Below, piece by piece: positions 1-12,040 of a stretch of 38,130 nt of DNA (position 1 is its first letter; every line of letters begins with the position of its first letter). The stretch spans positions 1 to 38,130 of the forward strand of contig DASZOC010000036.1 of NCBI GenBank assembly GCA_035550975.1. Reading direction: 5' to 3'. Both the position numbers and the translations under genes were made by a program. The notes beneath the pieces are model-generated. The model saw only the letters and a list, made by a program, of their open reading frames with translations, was not told the DNA's origin and made no database searches. The DNA comes from DASZOC01 sp035550975. GTDB lineage: Bacteria; Actinomycetota; CADDZG01; WHSQ01.

Positions 1-8
1 CGGAAGGC

Positions 9-1319
9 TTAGATAGCCGACGCCCAGCCGATCAACTCTTCGTTCAGATCGGGATCGTCGTGCGTGGTCAGGCCGTTGGGCCCCGTCTGCGACTGTCCCG
101 CGTTGATCAGCGCCTGACGGATCGAATACACGCCCGCGGCCGATGTCGCCCGGCCGTTGCGAGCGATGTAGACACCGGCAAGGCCCGCGGCGTGCGGTGC
201 AGCCTGACTCGTGCCACTTACGGTGGCATACCCGCCCGTCTTGTAGGTCGAGTAGATGCGGTAACCTGGCAGCATCAGGTCGATCTTGGCGCCGGTCGAC
301 GTCACGGGGTTGTTCGTAGCGACGGCGCTGTAGTTGCTGAAGCAGGCGAACGAGTCGTCCTTATTCTCGGTACAGATCGAGAACGCCGTCGACACGTCGT
401 TCAGGCCACCGGGGAGCCCGTCGGTGTCTGCGAGCGCGGAGATCGTCGAAACCTCGGGGTACGCGGCAGGCTGGACGTCGTCCGACGTACCGAACCTAAG
501 GTCCGCCCCGTAGACGTCCTTCTTCTCGTTACCGGCGGCGACCGTGTACACGACCCCCTTGCCCACAGAGTTCTTGACCGCGGTGTGGTACGAGGTGGTG
601 TAGCCGGAACCCCCGAGGCTCATGTTCGCGACCTCGATCGTCGACGCTCGGGCAGTGACCCAGTCGATGCCGGCGATGATCCATGAGGTGTAGCCGCTGC
701 CGCGGCTGTCGAGAACCTTGACCGCATGCAGGCGAGCGCCCGGAGCGACGCCGACAACCCCGACTCCGTTGTCCAGCGCCGCCGCGATACCTGCGACGTG
801 ACTACCGTGGCCGTTGTCGTCATCTCCGGCACCGTCCGTGCACTTGCTGCTGAACGGCCCCCCTCCGCTGCACTTGGTGCTGGCGACGACGTTCAGGTCG
901 GGGTGGTCGAGGTCGATGCCGGTGTCGATGATGGCGATATCGACGTCGACGCGCTCGTCGGTCCCGTCGATCTTCGCGAGCGTGTTCAGCTCACCATCGA
1001 TCCGGTTGACCCCGGTCGGCAGCGTTTGGGCGAAGGTGCCGACCTCGAGGTCGGGCTCGACGTAGTCGACCCGCGGGTCGTTGGCGATCCGAGCCGCGGC
1101 CTGCGCCGACATCTCGGCCGCGTACCCCTTGAGAGCGTGGTCGTAGACAAAGGAGACCCGCGCCCCCTCGCTCCGCGCGTGGTCACCGGCTGCCGCCCTC
1201 GCATCGACCCCGTCTTCCAGCACCACGATGTATCTGCCCGAGGACCCCGCTGACGCCGGGGCCGTGAACGCCCCTGCGATCAATCCGACGGCGAGCAAGG
1301 AAAGGAACAGCCGCTTCAT
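9..1319 (-). CDS. Secreted subtilisin-like serine protease (peptidase S8) with I9 propeptide
   Basis: Encodes a 436-residue exported protease expected to cleave proteins outside the cell. In the sequence: a signal peptide at residues 1-24 (MKRLF, hydrophobic core, APASAG), an inhibitor_I9-like propeptide around 28-95 (starting GRYIVVLEDG), and the S8 catalytic set, Asp132 in IIDTG, His171 in NGHGSH, oxyanion Asn264 in AAGNE and Ser371 in GTSQAAP. Length fits a proteinase K/aqualysin-type prepro-enzyme with no large C-terminal domain. I chose the ATG at 1317-1319 over an upstream in-frame start because it gives a proper signal peptide and is preceded by a GAGGGGG ribosome-binding site. It is divergent from rpoB. 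Four Cys pairs in the mature region (C150/C160, C316/C326) could form disulfides, which is inference. The substrate is unknown. Confidence 0.92.
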   Translation of the reverse strand: MKRLFLSLLAVGLIAGAFTAPASAGSSGRYIVVLEDGVDARAAAGDHARSEGARVSFVYDHALKGYAAEMSAQAAARIANDPRVDYVEPDLEVGTFAQTLPTGVNRIDGELNTLAKIDGTDERVDVDIAIIDTGIDLDHPDLNVVASTKCSGGGPFSSKCTDGAGDDDNGHGSHVAGIAAALDNGVGVVGVAPGARLHAVKVLDSRGSGYTSWIIAGIDWVTARASTIEVANMSLGGSGYTTSYHTAVKNSVGKGVVYTVAAGNEKKDVYGADLRFGTSDDVQPAAYPEVSTISALADTDGLPGGLNDVSTAFSICTENKDDSFACFSNYSAVATNNPVTSTGAKIDLMLPGYRIYSTYKTGGYATVSGTSQAAPHAAGLAGVYIARNGRATSAAGVYSIRQALINAGQSQTGPNGLTTHDDPDLNEELIGWASAI

Positions 1320-1646
1320 ACGACCCCCTCTGAACCATGCCCGCCACCCCCGTGGCGGGTCGTGCACCGAGCTTTCGAGGCTGCTGCACCGTTACCCTGC
1401 CAGAGCAAGCAAACGTCGCTGCGGCGGCATCCGGCCGCCGGAAACCGCCTGTTGACGTACGAGGCGGGCGGGTCTACACTGTCCGACTGCTGTCACGCCC
1501 CCAGATCGTCGCTCTCGCTTTTGTCGCGCGGCTAAGAACCGCCCAAGGCGAACCGGTTAGGGGGAAGGCCCGGGAGGCGAAAAAGGGGAGCCGTCCGGAC
1601 CTGGATCAGATCCCCGCGGTAAGCCAGCATCCATAGGAGGGCTCGT
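1320..1646. other. Divergent intergenic region, subtilase / rpoB
   Basis: No gene is seen here. It holds an 8-bp perfect hairpin CCCGCCAC-cccc-GTGGCGGG (1340-1359) in the expected 5' leader of the subtilase, a 7-bp hairpin CGGCGGC-atccg-GCCGCCG (1422-1440) just upstream of the rpoB promoter, and the roughly 160-nt rpoB leader. The leader contains possible stems, CTAA/CCG with CGGTTAG (1531-1560 area) and GGGGA with TCCCC (1586-1616 area). The rpoB Shine-Dalgarno is ATAGGAGG at 1633-1640. I did not find a convincing promoter for the subtilase. Confidence 0.6.
1452..1480 (+). promoter_or_regulatory. Sigma70-like promoter of rpoBC
   Basis: TTGACG (1452-1457), 17-bp spacer, TACACT (1475-1480). 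This predicts a transcription start near 1487 and a leader of about 160 nt. The match to the housekeeping consensus is good (5/6 and 4/6) with ideal spacing. It implies rpoB has its own strong promoter here rather than relying on rplJL read-through, since the upstream neighbour is on the other strand. Confidence 0.75.
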
Positions 1647-4600
1647 TTGTCGAGTAACGCGCTGCGCGAACGTCGTTCATTCTCGAAACTCACCGAAGTA
1701 CTACCCCCACCGAACCTCATCTCCGTCCAGAAGGAATCCTTCCAGTGGTTCCTCGACGAAGGACTGGGCGAGACGCTGCGAGACATCTCTCCGATCGAGG
1801 ACTTCACCGGGAACCTCGCGCTCGAGTTCATCGAGCACCGGTTCGAGGAGCCGAAGTTCGACGAAGACGACTGCAAAGAGAAGGACATGACCTTCGCGCG
1901 CCCTCTCTTCGTCACGGCCGCCTTCATGAACAAGGAGACCGGCGAGATCAAAGAGCAGACCGTCTTCATGGGCGACTTCCCGATGATGACGGACAAGGGC
2001 ACGTTCATCATCAACGGCACCGAGCGTGTCGTCGTATCCCAGCTCGTGCGTAGTCCCGGCGTCTACTTCGACAACTCGATCGACAAGACCTCGGACAAAG
2101 ACATCTATACGTGCAAGATCATCCCGGCCCGCGGTGCGTGGCTCGAGTTCGAGACCGACAAGAAGGACATGGTCGGCGTCCGGATCGACCGCAAGCGCCG
2201 CCAGAACGTGACGGTCCTGCTCAAGGCGCTCGGATACGGCGACGATGCCGCGATCCTCAAGCTGTTCGACGGTGCGGAGTCGATCCAGGCAACGTTGGAG
2301 AAGGACGCCATCGAGACCGAAGAAGAGGCCTTGATGGACATCTACCGGAAGCTGCGGCCGGGTGAGCCTCCGACGGTCGAGAGCGCTCGGGCGCTGCTCG
2401 AGAACCTGTTCTTCAACCCGAAGCGCTACGACCTGGCGCGAGTCGGCCGCTACAAGGTCAACAAGAAGCTCGGCTTCAAATACGACGAGAAGACGATCCA
2501 GGAGTACGGACCGATCCTGCGCAAGGAGGACATCCTCGCCACGATCCGATACCTGGTCCAGCTGCACGCGGGCAACGACGACTACGAAACCGACGACATC
2601 GACCACTTCGGGAACCGCCGGATCCGTCCGGTCGGCGAGCTGATCCAGAACCAGATCCGGGTCGGCATGTCGCGTATGGACCGCGTCGTGCGCGAGCGGA
2701 TGACGACTCAGGACGTCGAGGCGATCACGCCTCAGACCCTGATCAACATCAGGCCGGTCGTCGCGTCGATCAAGGAGTTCTTCGGATCGAGCCAGCTCAG
2801 CCAGTTCATGGACCAGACGAACCCGCTCGCGGGTCTGACGCACAAGCGTCGCCTCTCTGCCCTCGGGCCGGGCGGTCTCTCCCGTGAGCGCGCCGGCTTC
2901 GAGGTGCGAGACGTCCACTCCAGCCACTACGGCCGGATGTGCCCGATCGAGACGCCCGAAGGACCCAACATCGGCCTGATCGGGTCGCTCTCGACCTATG
3001 CGCGCCTCAACCGCTACGGCTTCATCGAGACGCCGTATCGCGTCGTCAAAGACGGCAAGGCGACCAAGAAGATCGAATACCTGACGGCGGACGAGGAGGA
3101 CCGGGCGATCATCGCCCAGGCCAACGCGCTCCTCGACGCGGACGGCAACTTCACCGAGGACACCGTGCTCGTGCGCGGCCGTCACAACGAGGTCGAGTCC
3201 GTCGACCCGTCGGACGTCGAGTACATGGACGTGTCGCCGAAGCAGATCGTCTCGGTGGCCGCGGCCTGCATCCCGTTCCTCGAGCACGACGACGCGAACC
3301 GAGCGCTGATGGGCGCGAACATGCAGCGCCAGGCCGTTCCGTTGCTTCGTCCGACCGCTCCTTACGTCGGGACGGGCCTCGAGCACCGGGCCGCGGTCGA
3401 CGCCGGTGACGTGATCGTCGCGGAGGATGGCGGAACGGTAGAGAGCGTGTCGGCGGACCAGATCGTCGTCGCGGTGGGCAACCAGCGCCAGGTCTACAAG
3501 CTCGACAAGTTCCGCCGCTCCAACCAGTCGACGTGCATCAACCAGCGCCCGATCGTCCGTGAAGGACAGAAAGTCAAGAAGGGCGACATCCTTGCCGACG
3601 GTCCTTCGACCGACAAGGGCGAGCTGGCGCTCGGCGCGAACCTCCTCGTCGCGTTCATGTCGTGGGAGGGCTACAACTTCGAGGACTCGATCATCCTGTC
3701 GGAGCGCCTCGTCAAGGAAGACATCCTCAGCTCGATCCACGTCGAGGAGTACGAGGTCGACGCCCGCGACACCCAGCTCGGCGCCGAAGAGATCACCCGT
3801 GACATCCCCAACGTCTCCGAAGAGGTCCTCGCGGACCTCGACGAGCGCGGCATCATCCGCGTCGGCGCCGACGTCGGCCCGGGCGACGTCCTCGTCGGAA
3901 AAGTCACTCCGAAGGGGGAAACGGAGTTGACCCCTGAGGAAAGACTTCTCCGAGCGATCTTCGGAGAGAAGGCGCGCGAGGTGCGGGACACGTCGCTGAA
4001 GATGCCTCACGGGGAGTCGGGCAAGGTCATCGGTGTGCGCGAGTTCAACCGTGACGCCGGCGACGAGCTACCGCCCGGCGTCAACGAGCTGGTCCGCGTG
4101 TTCGTCGCTCAGAAGCGCAAGATCTCCGAGGGCGACAAGCTCGCCGGACGCCACGGCAACAAGGGCGTCATCTCGAAGATCCTGCCGGAGCAGGACATGC
4201 CGTTCCTGGCCGACGGGACTCCCGTCGACATCATCCTGAACCCTCTCGGTGTCCCGTCCCGTATGAACCTGGGACAGGTCCTCGAGACCCACCTCGGTTG
4301 GGTCGCGAAGCACCACTGGGAGAACGGCGACGGCCTCGACAAGGCTCCGGGCCGCTGGCGCGACCAGGAACCCGCGTGGGTCGCGACGCCGGTGTTCGAC
4401 GGTGCCAAGGAGGACGAGCTGTTGGCGGCCCTCGAGGCTACGGCCAACCGAAAAACCGAGTATCCGTTAGCCAATAAGGACGGTAAGGCGCAGCTCTACG
4501 ACGGTCGTTCCGGCGAGCCCTACGACTCCGAGATCACCGTCGGCTACATGTACATCCTGAAGCTGAGCCACATGGTGGACGACAAGATCCACGCTCGCTC

Positions 4601-4997
4601 GACCGGCCCGTACTCGATGATCACCCAGCAGCCTCTCGGTGGTAAGGCGCAGTTCGGTGGTCAGCGCTTCGGCGAGATGGAGGTCTGGGCCCTCGAGGCC
4701 TACGGCGCCAGCTATTGCCTGCAGGAGCTGCTGACGATCAAGTCCGACGACGTGCTCGGCCGCGTCAAGGTCTACGAGGCCATCGTCAAGGGCGAGAACA
4801 TCCCCGAGCCGGGCATCCCAGAGAGCTTCAAGGTGCTGATCAAAGAGATGCAGTCGCTGTGCCTGAACGTCGAGGTTCTCTCGGCCGAAGGCGAAGAGAT
4901 CGAGATGAAAGAGATCGACGAGGACATCTTCCGCACCGCCGAAGAGCTCGGTATCGATCTGTCCCGCCGTGAGCCCAGCTCAGTCGAGGAGGTCTAA
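1647..4997 (+). CDS. rpoB: DNA-directed RNA polymerase subunit beta
   Basis: Second-largest subunit of RNA polymerase, 1116 residues, without the large lineage insertions of proteobacterial beta. Starts at TTG 1647 with ATAGGAGG six bases upstream. The rifampicin-binding cluster lies at 380-406 (GSSQLSQFMDQ onward). Positions equivalent to E. coli Q513, D516, H526 and S531 are Q386, D389, H399 and S404, so it has the drug-sensitive residues. Conserved C-terminal active-site blocks GRHGNKGV and GGKAQFGGQRFGEMEVWALEAYGA are present. It is followed after 98 nt by rpoC in the same orientation. The last codons GAG GAG GTC TAA contain a GAGGAGG Shine-Dalgarno discussed in the findings. Confidence 0.99.
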   Translation: MSSNALRERRSFSKLTEVLPPPNLISVQKESFQWFLDEGLGETLRDISPIEDFTGNLALEFIEHRFEEPKFDEDDCKEKDMTFARPLFVTAAFMNKETGEIKEQTVFMGDFPMMTDKGTFIINGTERVVVSQLVRSPGVYFDNSIDKTSDKDIYTCKIIPARGAWLEFETDKKDMVGVRIDRKRRQNVTVLLKALGYGDDAAILKLFDGAESIQATLEKDAIETEEEALMDIYRKLRPGEPPTVESARALLENLFFNPKRYDLARVGRYKVNKKLGFKYDEKTIQEYGPILRKEDILATIRYLVQLHAGNDDYETDDIDHFGNRRIRPVGELIQNQIRVGMSRMDRVVRERMTTQDVEAITPQTLINIRPVVASIKEFFGSSQLSQFMDQTNPLAGLTHKRRLSALGPGGLSRERAGFEVRDVHSSHYGRMCPIETPEGPNIGLIGSLSTYARLNRYGFIETPYRVVKDGKATKKIEYLTADEEDRAIIAQANALLDADGNFTEDTVLVRGRHNEVESVDPSDVEYMDVSPKQIVSVAAACIPFLEHDDANRALMGANMQRQAVPLLRPTAPYVGTGLEHRAAVDAGDVIVAEDGGTVESVSADQIVVAVGNQRQVYKLDKFRRSNQSTCINQRPIVREGQKVKKGDILADGPSTDKGELALGANLLVAFMSWEGYNFEDSIILSERLVKEDILSSIHVEEYEVDARDTQLGAEEITRDIPNVSEEVLADLDERGIIRVGADVGPGDVLVGKVTPKGETELTPEERLLRAIFGEKAREVRDTSLKMPHGESGKVIGVREFNRDAGDELPPGVNELVRVFVAQKRKISEGDKLAGRHGNKGVISKILPEQDMPFLADGTPVDIILNPLGVPSRMNLGQVLETHLGWVAKHHWENGDGLDKAPGRWRDQEPAWVATPVFDGAKEDELLAALEATANRKTEYPLANKDGKAQLYDGRSGEPYDSEITVGYMYILKLSHMVDDKIHARSTGPYSMITQQPLGGKAQFGGQRFGEMEVWALEAYGASYCLQELLTIKSDDVLGRVKVYEAIVKGENIPEPGIPESFKVLIKEMQSLCLNVEVLSAEGEEIEMKEIDEDIFRTAEELGIDLSRREPSSVEEV

Positions 4998-5001
4998 CTA
5001 G

Positions 5002-5095
5002 ATGCTTGATGTGAAGCGGCTCCGCCGAGTGCTGGCGTGCTGGGACTACAACTTGACCACGCTCGTTCCGGGCGTTCGTTCTGAGGAGGCGATTA

Positions 5096-5109
<14 letters not shown>
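5002..5109 (+). CDS. Possible 35-codon leader ORF between rpoB and rpoC
   Basis: ATG at 5002 is preceded by GAGGAGG (4986-4992, nine bases upstream) lying in the last rpoB codons. The frame runs 35 codons and stops with TAA at 5107-5109, overlapping the first codons of rpoC in another frame. The peptide starts MLDVKRLRR, resembling the MLDV start of RpoC itself. It could be a coupling/leader peptide, a decayed duplicate of the rpoC start region, or chance. No family is recognised. Confidence 0.3.
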
Positions 5110-9061
<3,952 letters not shown>

Positions 9062-9089
9062 CGCGAGAGACGTCCACGAGGACAAGAAA

Positions 9090-9121
9090 GCAAAGGCCCC
9101 CGGATTCCCGGGGGCCTTTGC
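9090..9121. terminator. Hairpin terminator between convergent rpoC and the 63-aa gene
   Basis: Perfect 14-bp stem GCAAAGGCCCCCGG / CCGGGGGCCTTTGC with a 4-nt loop (9104-9107). It ends the rpoBC transcript on the plus strand. Read on the minus strand, the stem is followed by TTTCTT, so it probably also terminates the small convergent gene at 9137-9328. Confidence 0.85.
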
Positions 9122-9136
9122 TCATAGGGGGCTGGA

Positions 9137-9328
9137 TCAGCAGTCGAGGCAGGGACGGTCCGGCTCGAGCCGGTCGGCCCAGCTCCTCAGAGCCGAGGCA
9201 ACGCTGCGGCGCGGCGCCCGGAGCCGTGCTGGGCGGACGCTGCGCACGAGCCGGGTCCGGTCGGCCTCGTCCAGGCGTGCCTGAGTGACCTGCGCGGCGG
9301 CACTCTCGAGGGAGTGAAGCGTGGACAT
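9137..9328 (-). CDS. Small 63-residue protein divergent from the wHTH regulator
   Basis: Family not recognised. A 63-residue, Arg-rich protein (MSTLHSLESA...) with a central basic stretch (VRPARLRAPRR, about 31-41), an amphipathic segment SALRSWADRL and a terminal Cys pair CLDC (C60 and C63). No signal peptide or membrane segment is seen. The start at ATG 9326-9328 is supported by GGGAGGC seven or so bases upstream and by an excellent upstream promoter on the minus strand. It is transcribed divergently from the regulator gene, with both operator palindromes lying over or just downstream of its promoter, so it is probably controlled by that regulator. Role unknown; the CxxC end could bind metal or be redox-active, which is inference only. 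Confidence 0.7.
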   Translation of the reverse strand: MSTLHSLESAAAQVTQARLDEADRTRLVRSVRPARLRAPRRSVASALRSWADRLEPDRPCLDC

Positions 9329-9351
9329 CTGGTGCCTCCCTGCTCTACGAT
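9322..9351 (+). promoter_or_regulatory. Candidate promoter of the wHTH regulator gene
   Basis: TGGACA (9322-9327), 18-bp spacer, TACGAT (9346-9351). The expected start near 9358 would fall inside operator 1. It overlaps the start codon region of the divergent small gene. Match is moderate. Confidence 0.35.
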
Positions 9352-9369
9352 GTTCGAGCCCTCTCGAAC
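9352..9369. promoter_or_regulatory. Operator palindrome 1
   Basis: Perfect inverted repeat GTTCGAG-N4-CTCGAAC, 18 bp. It shares the consensus GTTCGA-N6-TCGAAC with the site at 9375-9392; centres are 23 bp apart. Likely binding site for the adjacent winged-helix regulator (inference). Confidence 0.7.
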
Positions 9370-9374
9370 GCTGT

Positions 9375-9392
9375 GTTCGAAATATATCGAAC
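9375..9392. promoter_or_regulatory. Operator palindrome 2
   Basis: GTTCGA-N6-TCGAAC, 18 bp with an AT-rich centre and one mismatched pair. It covers the minus-strand -10 box of the small gene, so a bound regulator would block that promoter. Confidence 0.7.
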
Positions 9393-9409
9393 GACCCGCC
9401 TGGAGTCAA
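9381..9409 (-). promoter_or_regulatory. Sigma70-like promoter of the 63-aa gene
   Basis: On the minus strand: TTGACT (9409-9404), 17-bp spacer, TATATT (9386-9381), each 5/6 to consensus. Predicted start near 9374, giving a leader of about 45 nt to the ATG at 9328. Operator 2 overlaps the -10 and operator 1 lies just downstream of the start point, an arrangement typical of repression. Confidence 0.7.
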
Positions 9410-9420
9410 GTGACGATTCG

Positions 9421-10509
9421 ATGGACGTAGAACGTAAGGGTCCGCAGGTCCTTGACCTGTCGCGCAGCGCCCGCAGCGGCCCCGCGCTCCAGATCGAGGC
9501 TTCCGCGGCCGCCGAGGTCCTCATGAGCCTGTTCCTGATGACCGGCAACTGCGACTTCGCCACCTACGACCTCCCGACCGAACGTCTGGAGGAGATCAAG
9601 TCCTCCGTCGCGGCCGATCTGCGAGCAGACCTCGACGAGCTGGCCACCGGCTCGGAGGTTATGGCGCAGGTGATCGGCTTCGTGAGCGAGCTCGATCCTC
9701 CCCGGGACGTCGCCGCGCTGGTCGCGCACCTAGCGGCAGCGGACCCGGTCGAGATACAGCTCGCCTTGTTGGGCTACTACCAGCATCCGCATCCGGAGGC
9801 GCCGCCCGCGCTGATCCGGGCCGTAGCGGGCGGAGACGAGCACGCGCGCGCGGCGCTGGTGAGGGCCGCGGCCGGCTACCCGGACTGGTTCCCGCAGCTC
9901 GACAATCTGCTGCAGCTCGGGCCCGACCGGATAAAACAGCTCCTGTTGTCGATCCTGCCCCGGTGGCACGAGGAGGTCTGGCCCGGTTTCGGGATCGACA
10001 TGGGGGCGCTGGAGGCGGATGCCGAGGCGAAGCGGGGCCAGGCGCGGACGGTTCCGCTCGACCAGCTGATCGAGACTGCCACGAACGGCTTCCAGTACAC
10101 GTACGACCCGAGGACGCGGCGGATCCTGCTGTTTCCTTCGGCCGTCCTCAAGCCGTGGATGGTCCACCACGACCACAAGGACCAGAAGATCCTCTGCTAT
10201 CCGGTGCCGGACGAGCCTGCCGCGCCGGGGACCATGACGACGACCCAACTCGCCCGCTTCTACAAGGCGCTGGGTGACGAAGGCCGCCTCCGTCTGCTCC
10301 AACGTCTCGCGCGAGGCAGCCTGACGTTGTCGGCGGCGGCCGAAGAGCTGGGGGTGGCCAAGTCCACCGCCCACCACCACCTGGGTCTCCTACGGCACGC
10401 GGGGCTGGTGCTGATCCGCGAGGAGAACACCGAGAAGACCTGGACCCTGCGTCGGGACCTTCTTCCGCAGGCGGGGGAGATCCTGAACGACTTCCTCGGC
10501 CGCGGTTAG
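9421..10509 (+). CDS. ArsR-like winged-helix transcriptional regulator with large N-terminal domain
   Basis: 362 residues. The C-terminal part from about residue 272 is an ArsR-type winged helix: FYKALGDEGRLRLLQRLARG, then AAEELGVAKST and the recognition helix around 313-324 (STAHHHLGLLRHAGL), then a wing ending KTWTLRRDLL. The N-terminal ~270 residues are mostly helical with no motif I can name; they may sense a ligand or mediate dimerisation, as in large actinobacterial ArsR-like proteins. No ArsR metal-site Cys motif is seen. An in-frame GTG at 9373 would lengthen it by 16 residues but lies inside the operator; I prefer ATG 9421, although its GGAG (9402-9405) is rather distant. It lies 45 nt upstream of a subtilase gene, probably cotranscribed, and is likely autoregulated through the two palindromes. 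Confidence 0.8.
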   Translation: MDVERKGPQVLDLSRSARSGPALQIEASAAAEVLMSLFLMTGNCDFATYDLPTERLEEIKSSVAADLRADLDELATGSEVMAQVIGFVSELDPPRDVAALVAHLAAADPVEIQLALLGYYQHPHPEAPPALIRAVAGGDEHARAALVRAAAGYPDWFPQLDNLLQLGPDRIKQLLLSILPRWHEEVWPGFGIDMGALEADAEAKRGQARTVPLDQLIETATNGFQYTYDPRTRRILLFPSAVLKPWMVHHDHKDQKILCYPVPDEPAAPGTMTTTQLARFYKALGDEGRLRLLQRLARGSLTLSAAAEELGVAKSTAHHHLGLLRHAGLVLIREENTEKTWTLRRDLLPQAGEILNDFLGRG

Positions 10510-10554
10510 GCGCCGGCAGCAGGATTCCGGCCCCTCCGTCGCCAACCTTCCGGC

Positions 10555-12033
10555 ATGCGAAGAGCTCTTGCCGCGGCGCTCGGCCTACTGTCGGTCCTGA
10601 TTGCCGTTCCGGCGCGCGCTCAGGTGCCGCCGACGCCTCCCCGCGACCAGTGGTTCGCGTACAACGACGACAGCCACTTCGACAACCCGAAGACCCAGAT
10701 CCGGATCGACAAGAGCTGCACGAGGTTGCCGAAACAGAAGCAGGTCGCGTGCTCGCTGGAGGCTTTCCGGCGGAAGCCGTTCGTCGTCATCGCCTTGACC
10801 GACACCGGCATCAACCCGTACCACCAGGACTTCCGCGCTCCGGAGTTCGTCCATCACCCGTCGAAGTACGTCGAGGGTTACCCGAGCGACGCGAAGGCAT
10901 TCGATCTCGCGCTCGACGCCGCGGACAAGACCGGCTACGAGGCGGCCCGCGAGCTCGACGACACCGAGTGGGCGCTGACCGAGCCCGGGAAGCTGCACTG
11001 GTTCCCGGGCACGCGGATCATCGGCGGGATCTCGATGGGGGCCGGTGGCACCGTTGCTCCCTGGACGGAGCGCAAGATCCTGGACGACCAAGGACACGGG
11101 ACCGGGGTGGCGAGCGTCTCCGCGGGCCGTTTCTTCGGGTCGAACCCGAACGCGTTGATCGTGGCCGTAGAAGCGTTGGGCGAGCGAAGCGTCGAGTGGG
11201 CGTCGAAGCAGCCGTGGATCGATGTCGTGTCGAACTCGTGGGGCAACCGCGCGAACCTTCCACTGGGCGACCCGTCGGACACGAAGGTCGGTTACGAGCG
11301 GGGTCAGAGCTGGGTGTGGTCGTCCGGTAACGGGGCTACGAACACGAACTCCTCCTCCGTGTTCCCCGCAGGCACGGACCCCTGCAAGTGCAAGACCCCG
11401 GATTCCGACATCTCCATGACCGACCCGTGGAGCGGCCCGTCGTGGCTGCTCACCGTGGGCGCCGCGTCCCCGATCAACGGCCAAGCCCACTGGTGGCACA
11501 GCATCCCGGTCGATGTCTCCTCGTTCGGCTCCAAGTGGCGAGCGGCCGGAGCTTTCGGTGTCGAGATCGCGCCGGACGAAGAGAACGTGCAGACGCGCGA
11601 CTTCGGCGGGACCTCCTGTGCTGCGCCGGTCACAGCAGGCGCGCTCTCTCGGATCATCTTGGTGGCGCGAGAGATCCTCGGCGACACGACCGGCGGGCAG
11701 CGCCCCGACCAAGCAGTGGCAGTCGGACCGAAGTCGCGTGCGCCCAAGAAAGGCCCCCTGGCCGACGGGGTGCTGACCCTTCCCGAAGCCGAGGAGCTCG
11801 TCCAGAAGACGGCGTTCCCGACACCTGCCGATCCCCAGAAGCTCCTGTGGGACTACGCCGTGCGGCCCACCACGCCTGCGTACTGGATCTACCAGGGTTA
11901 CGGCGTCGTCGATCGCAACTCGGTGACCGAAGCGCTGGCGATCCTCGAGGGTAAGGGCGAGCTTCAGGACCGTTCCGAGGTCGACCGCTGGATCGAGACG
12001 ACGGACGCGATCCGCGACCTGATCTGGAACTGA
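10555..12033 (+). CDS. Secreted subtilase-family (S8) protease without an obvious propeptide
   Basis: 492 residues. Signal peptide 1-22 (MRRALAAALG ... PARAQ). Catalytic set: Asp83 in LTDTGIN, His181 in DQGHGTGVA, oxyanion Asn259 in SSGNG, Ser354 in GGTSCAAPVTAGA. Unlike the protease at the left end, no I9-type propeptide separates the signal from the catalytic Asp, and there is a ~95-residue insertion between Asp and His. Cysteines at 55, 66, 277 and 279 may form disulfides. The ribosome-binding site is weak, so translation may depend on the upstream regulator gene 45 nt away. Convergent with the phosphoesterase gene, only 7 nt apart. Substrate unknown; all catalytic residues are intact. Confidence 0.85.
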   Translation: MRRALAAALGLLSVLIAVPARAQVPPTPPRDQWFAYNDDSHFDNPKTQIRIDKSCTRLPKQKQVACSLEAFRRKPFVVIALTDTGINPYHQDFRAPEFVHHPSKYVEGYPSDAKAFDLALDAADKTGYEAARELDDTEWALTEPGKLHWFPGTRIIGGISMGAGGTVAPWTERKILDDQGHGTGVASVSAGRFFGSNPNALIVAVEALGERSVEWASKQPWIDVVSNSWGNRANLPLGDPSDTKVGYERGQSWVWSSGNGATNTNSSSVFPAGTDPCKCKTPDSDISMTDPWSGPSWLLTVGAASPINGQAHWWHSIPVDVSSFGSKWRAAGAFGVEIAPDEENVQTRDFGGTSCAAPVTAGALSRIILVAREILGDTTGGQRPDQAVAVGPKSRAPKKGPLADGVLTLPEAEELVQKTAFPTPADPQKLLWDYAVRPTTPAYWIYQGYGVVDRNSVTEALAILEGKGELQDRSEVDRWIETTDAIRDLIWN

Positions 12034-12040
12034 CGCAGCT

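Noticed and set aside
1361..1390. Short match GAGCTTT...GGCTGC to the repeat near the subtilase leader
   Set aside because: About ten bases only; consistent with chance.
1701..4010. 769-codon open frame on the minus strand across rpoB
   Set aside because: Shadow frame from the GC-rich codon bias of rpoB; composition is Arg/Asp/Val-rich with no family resemblance, and rpoB is certain.
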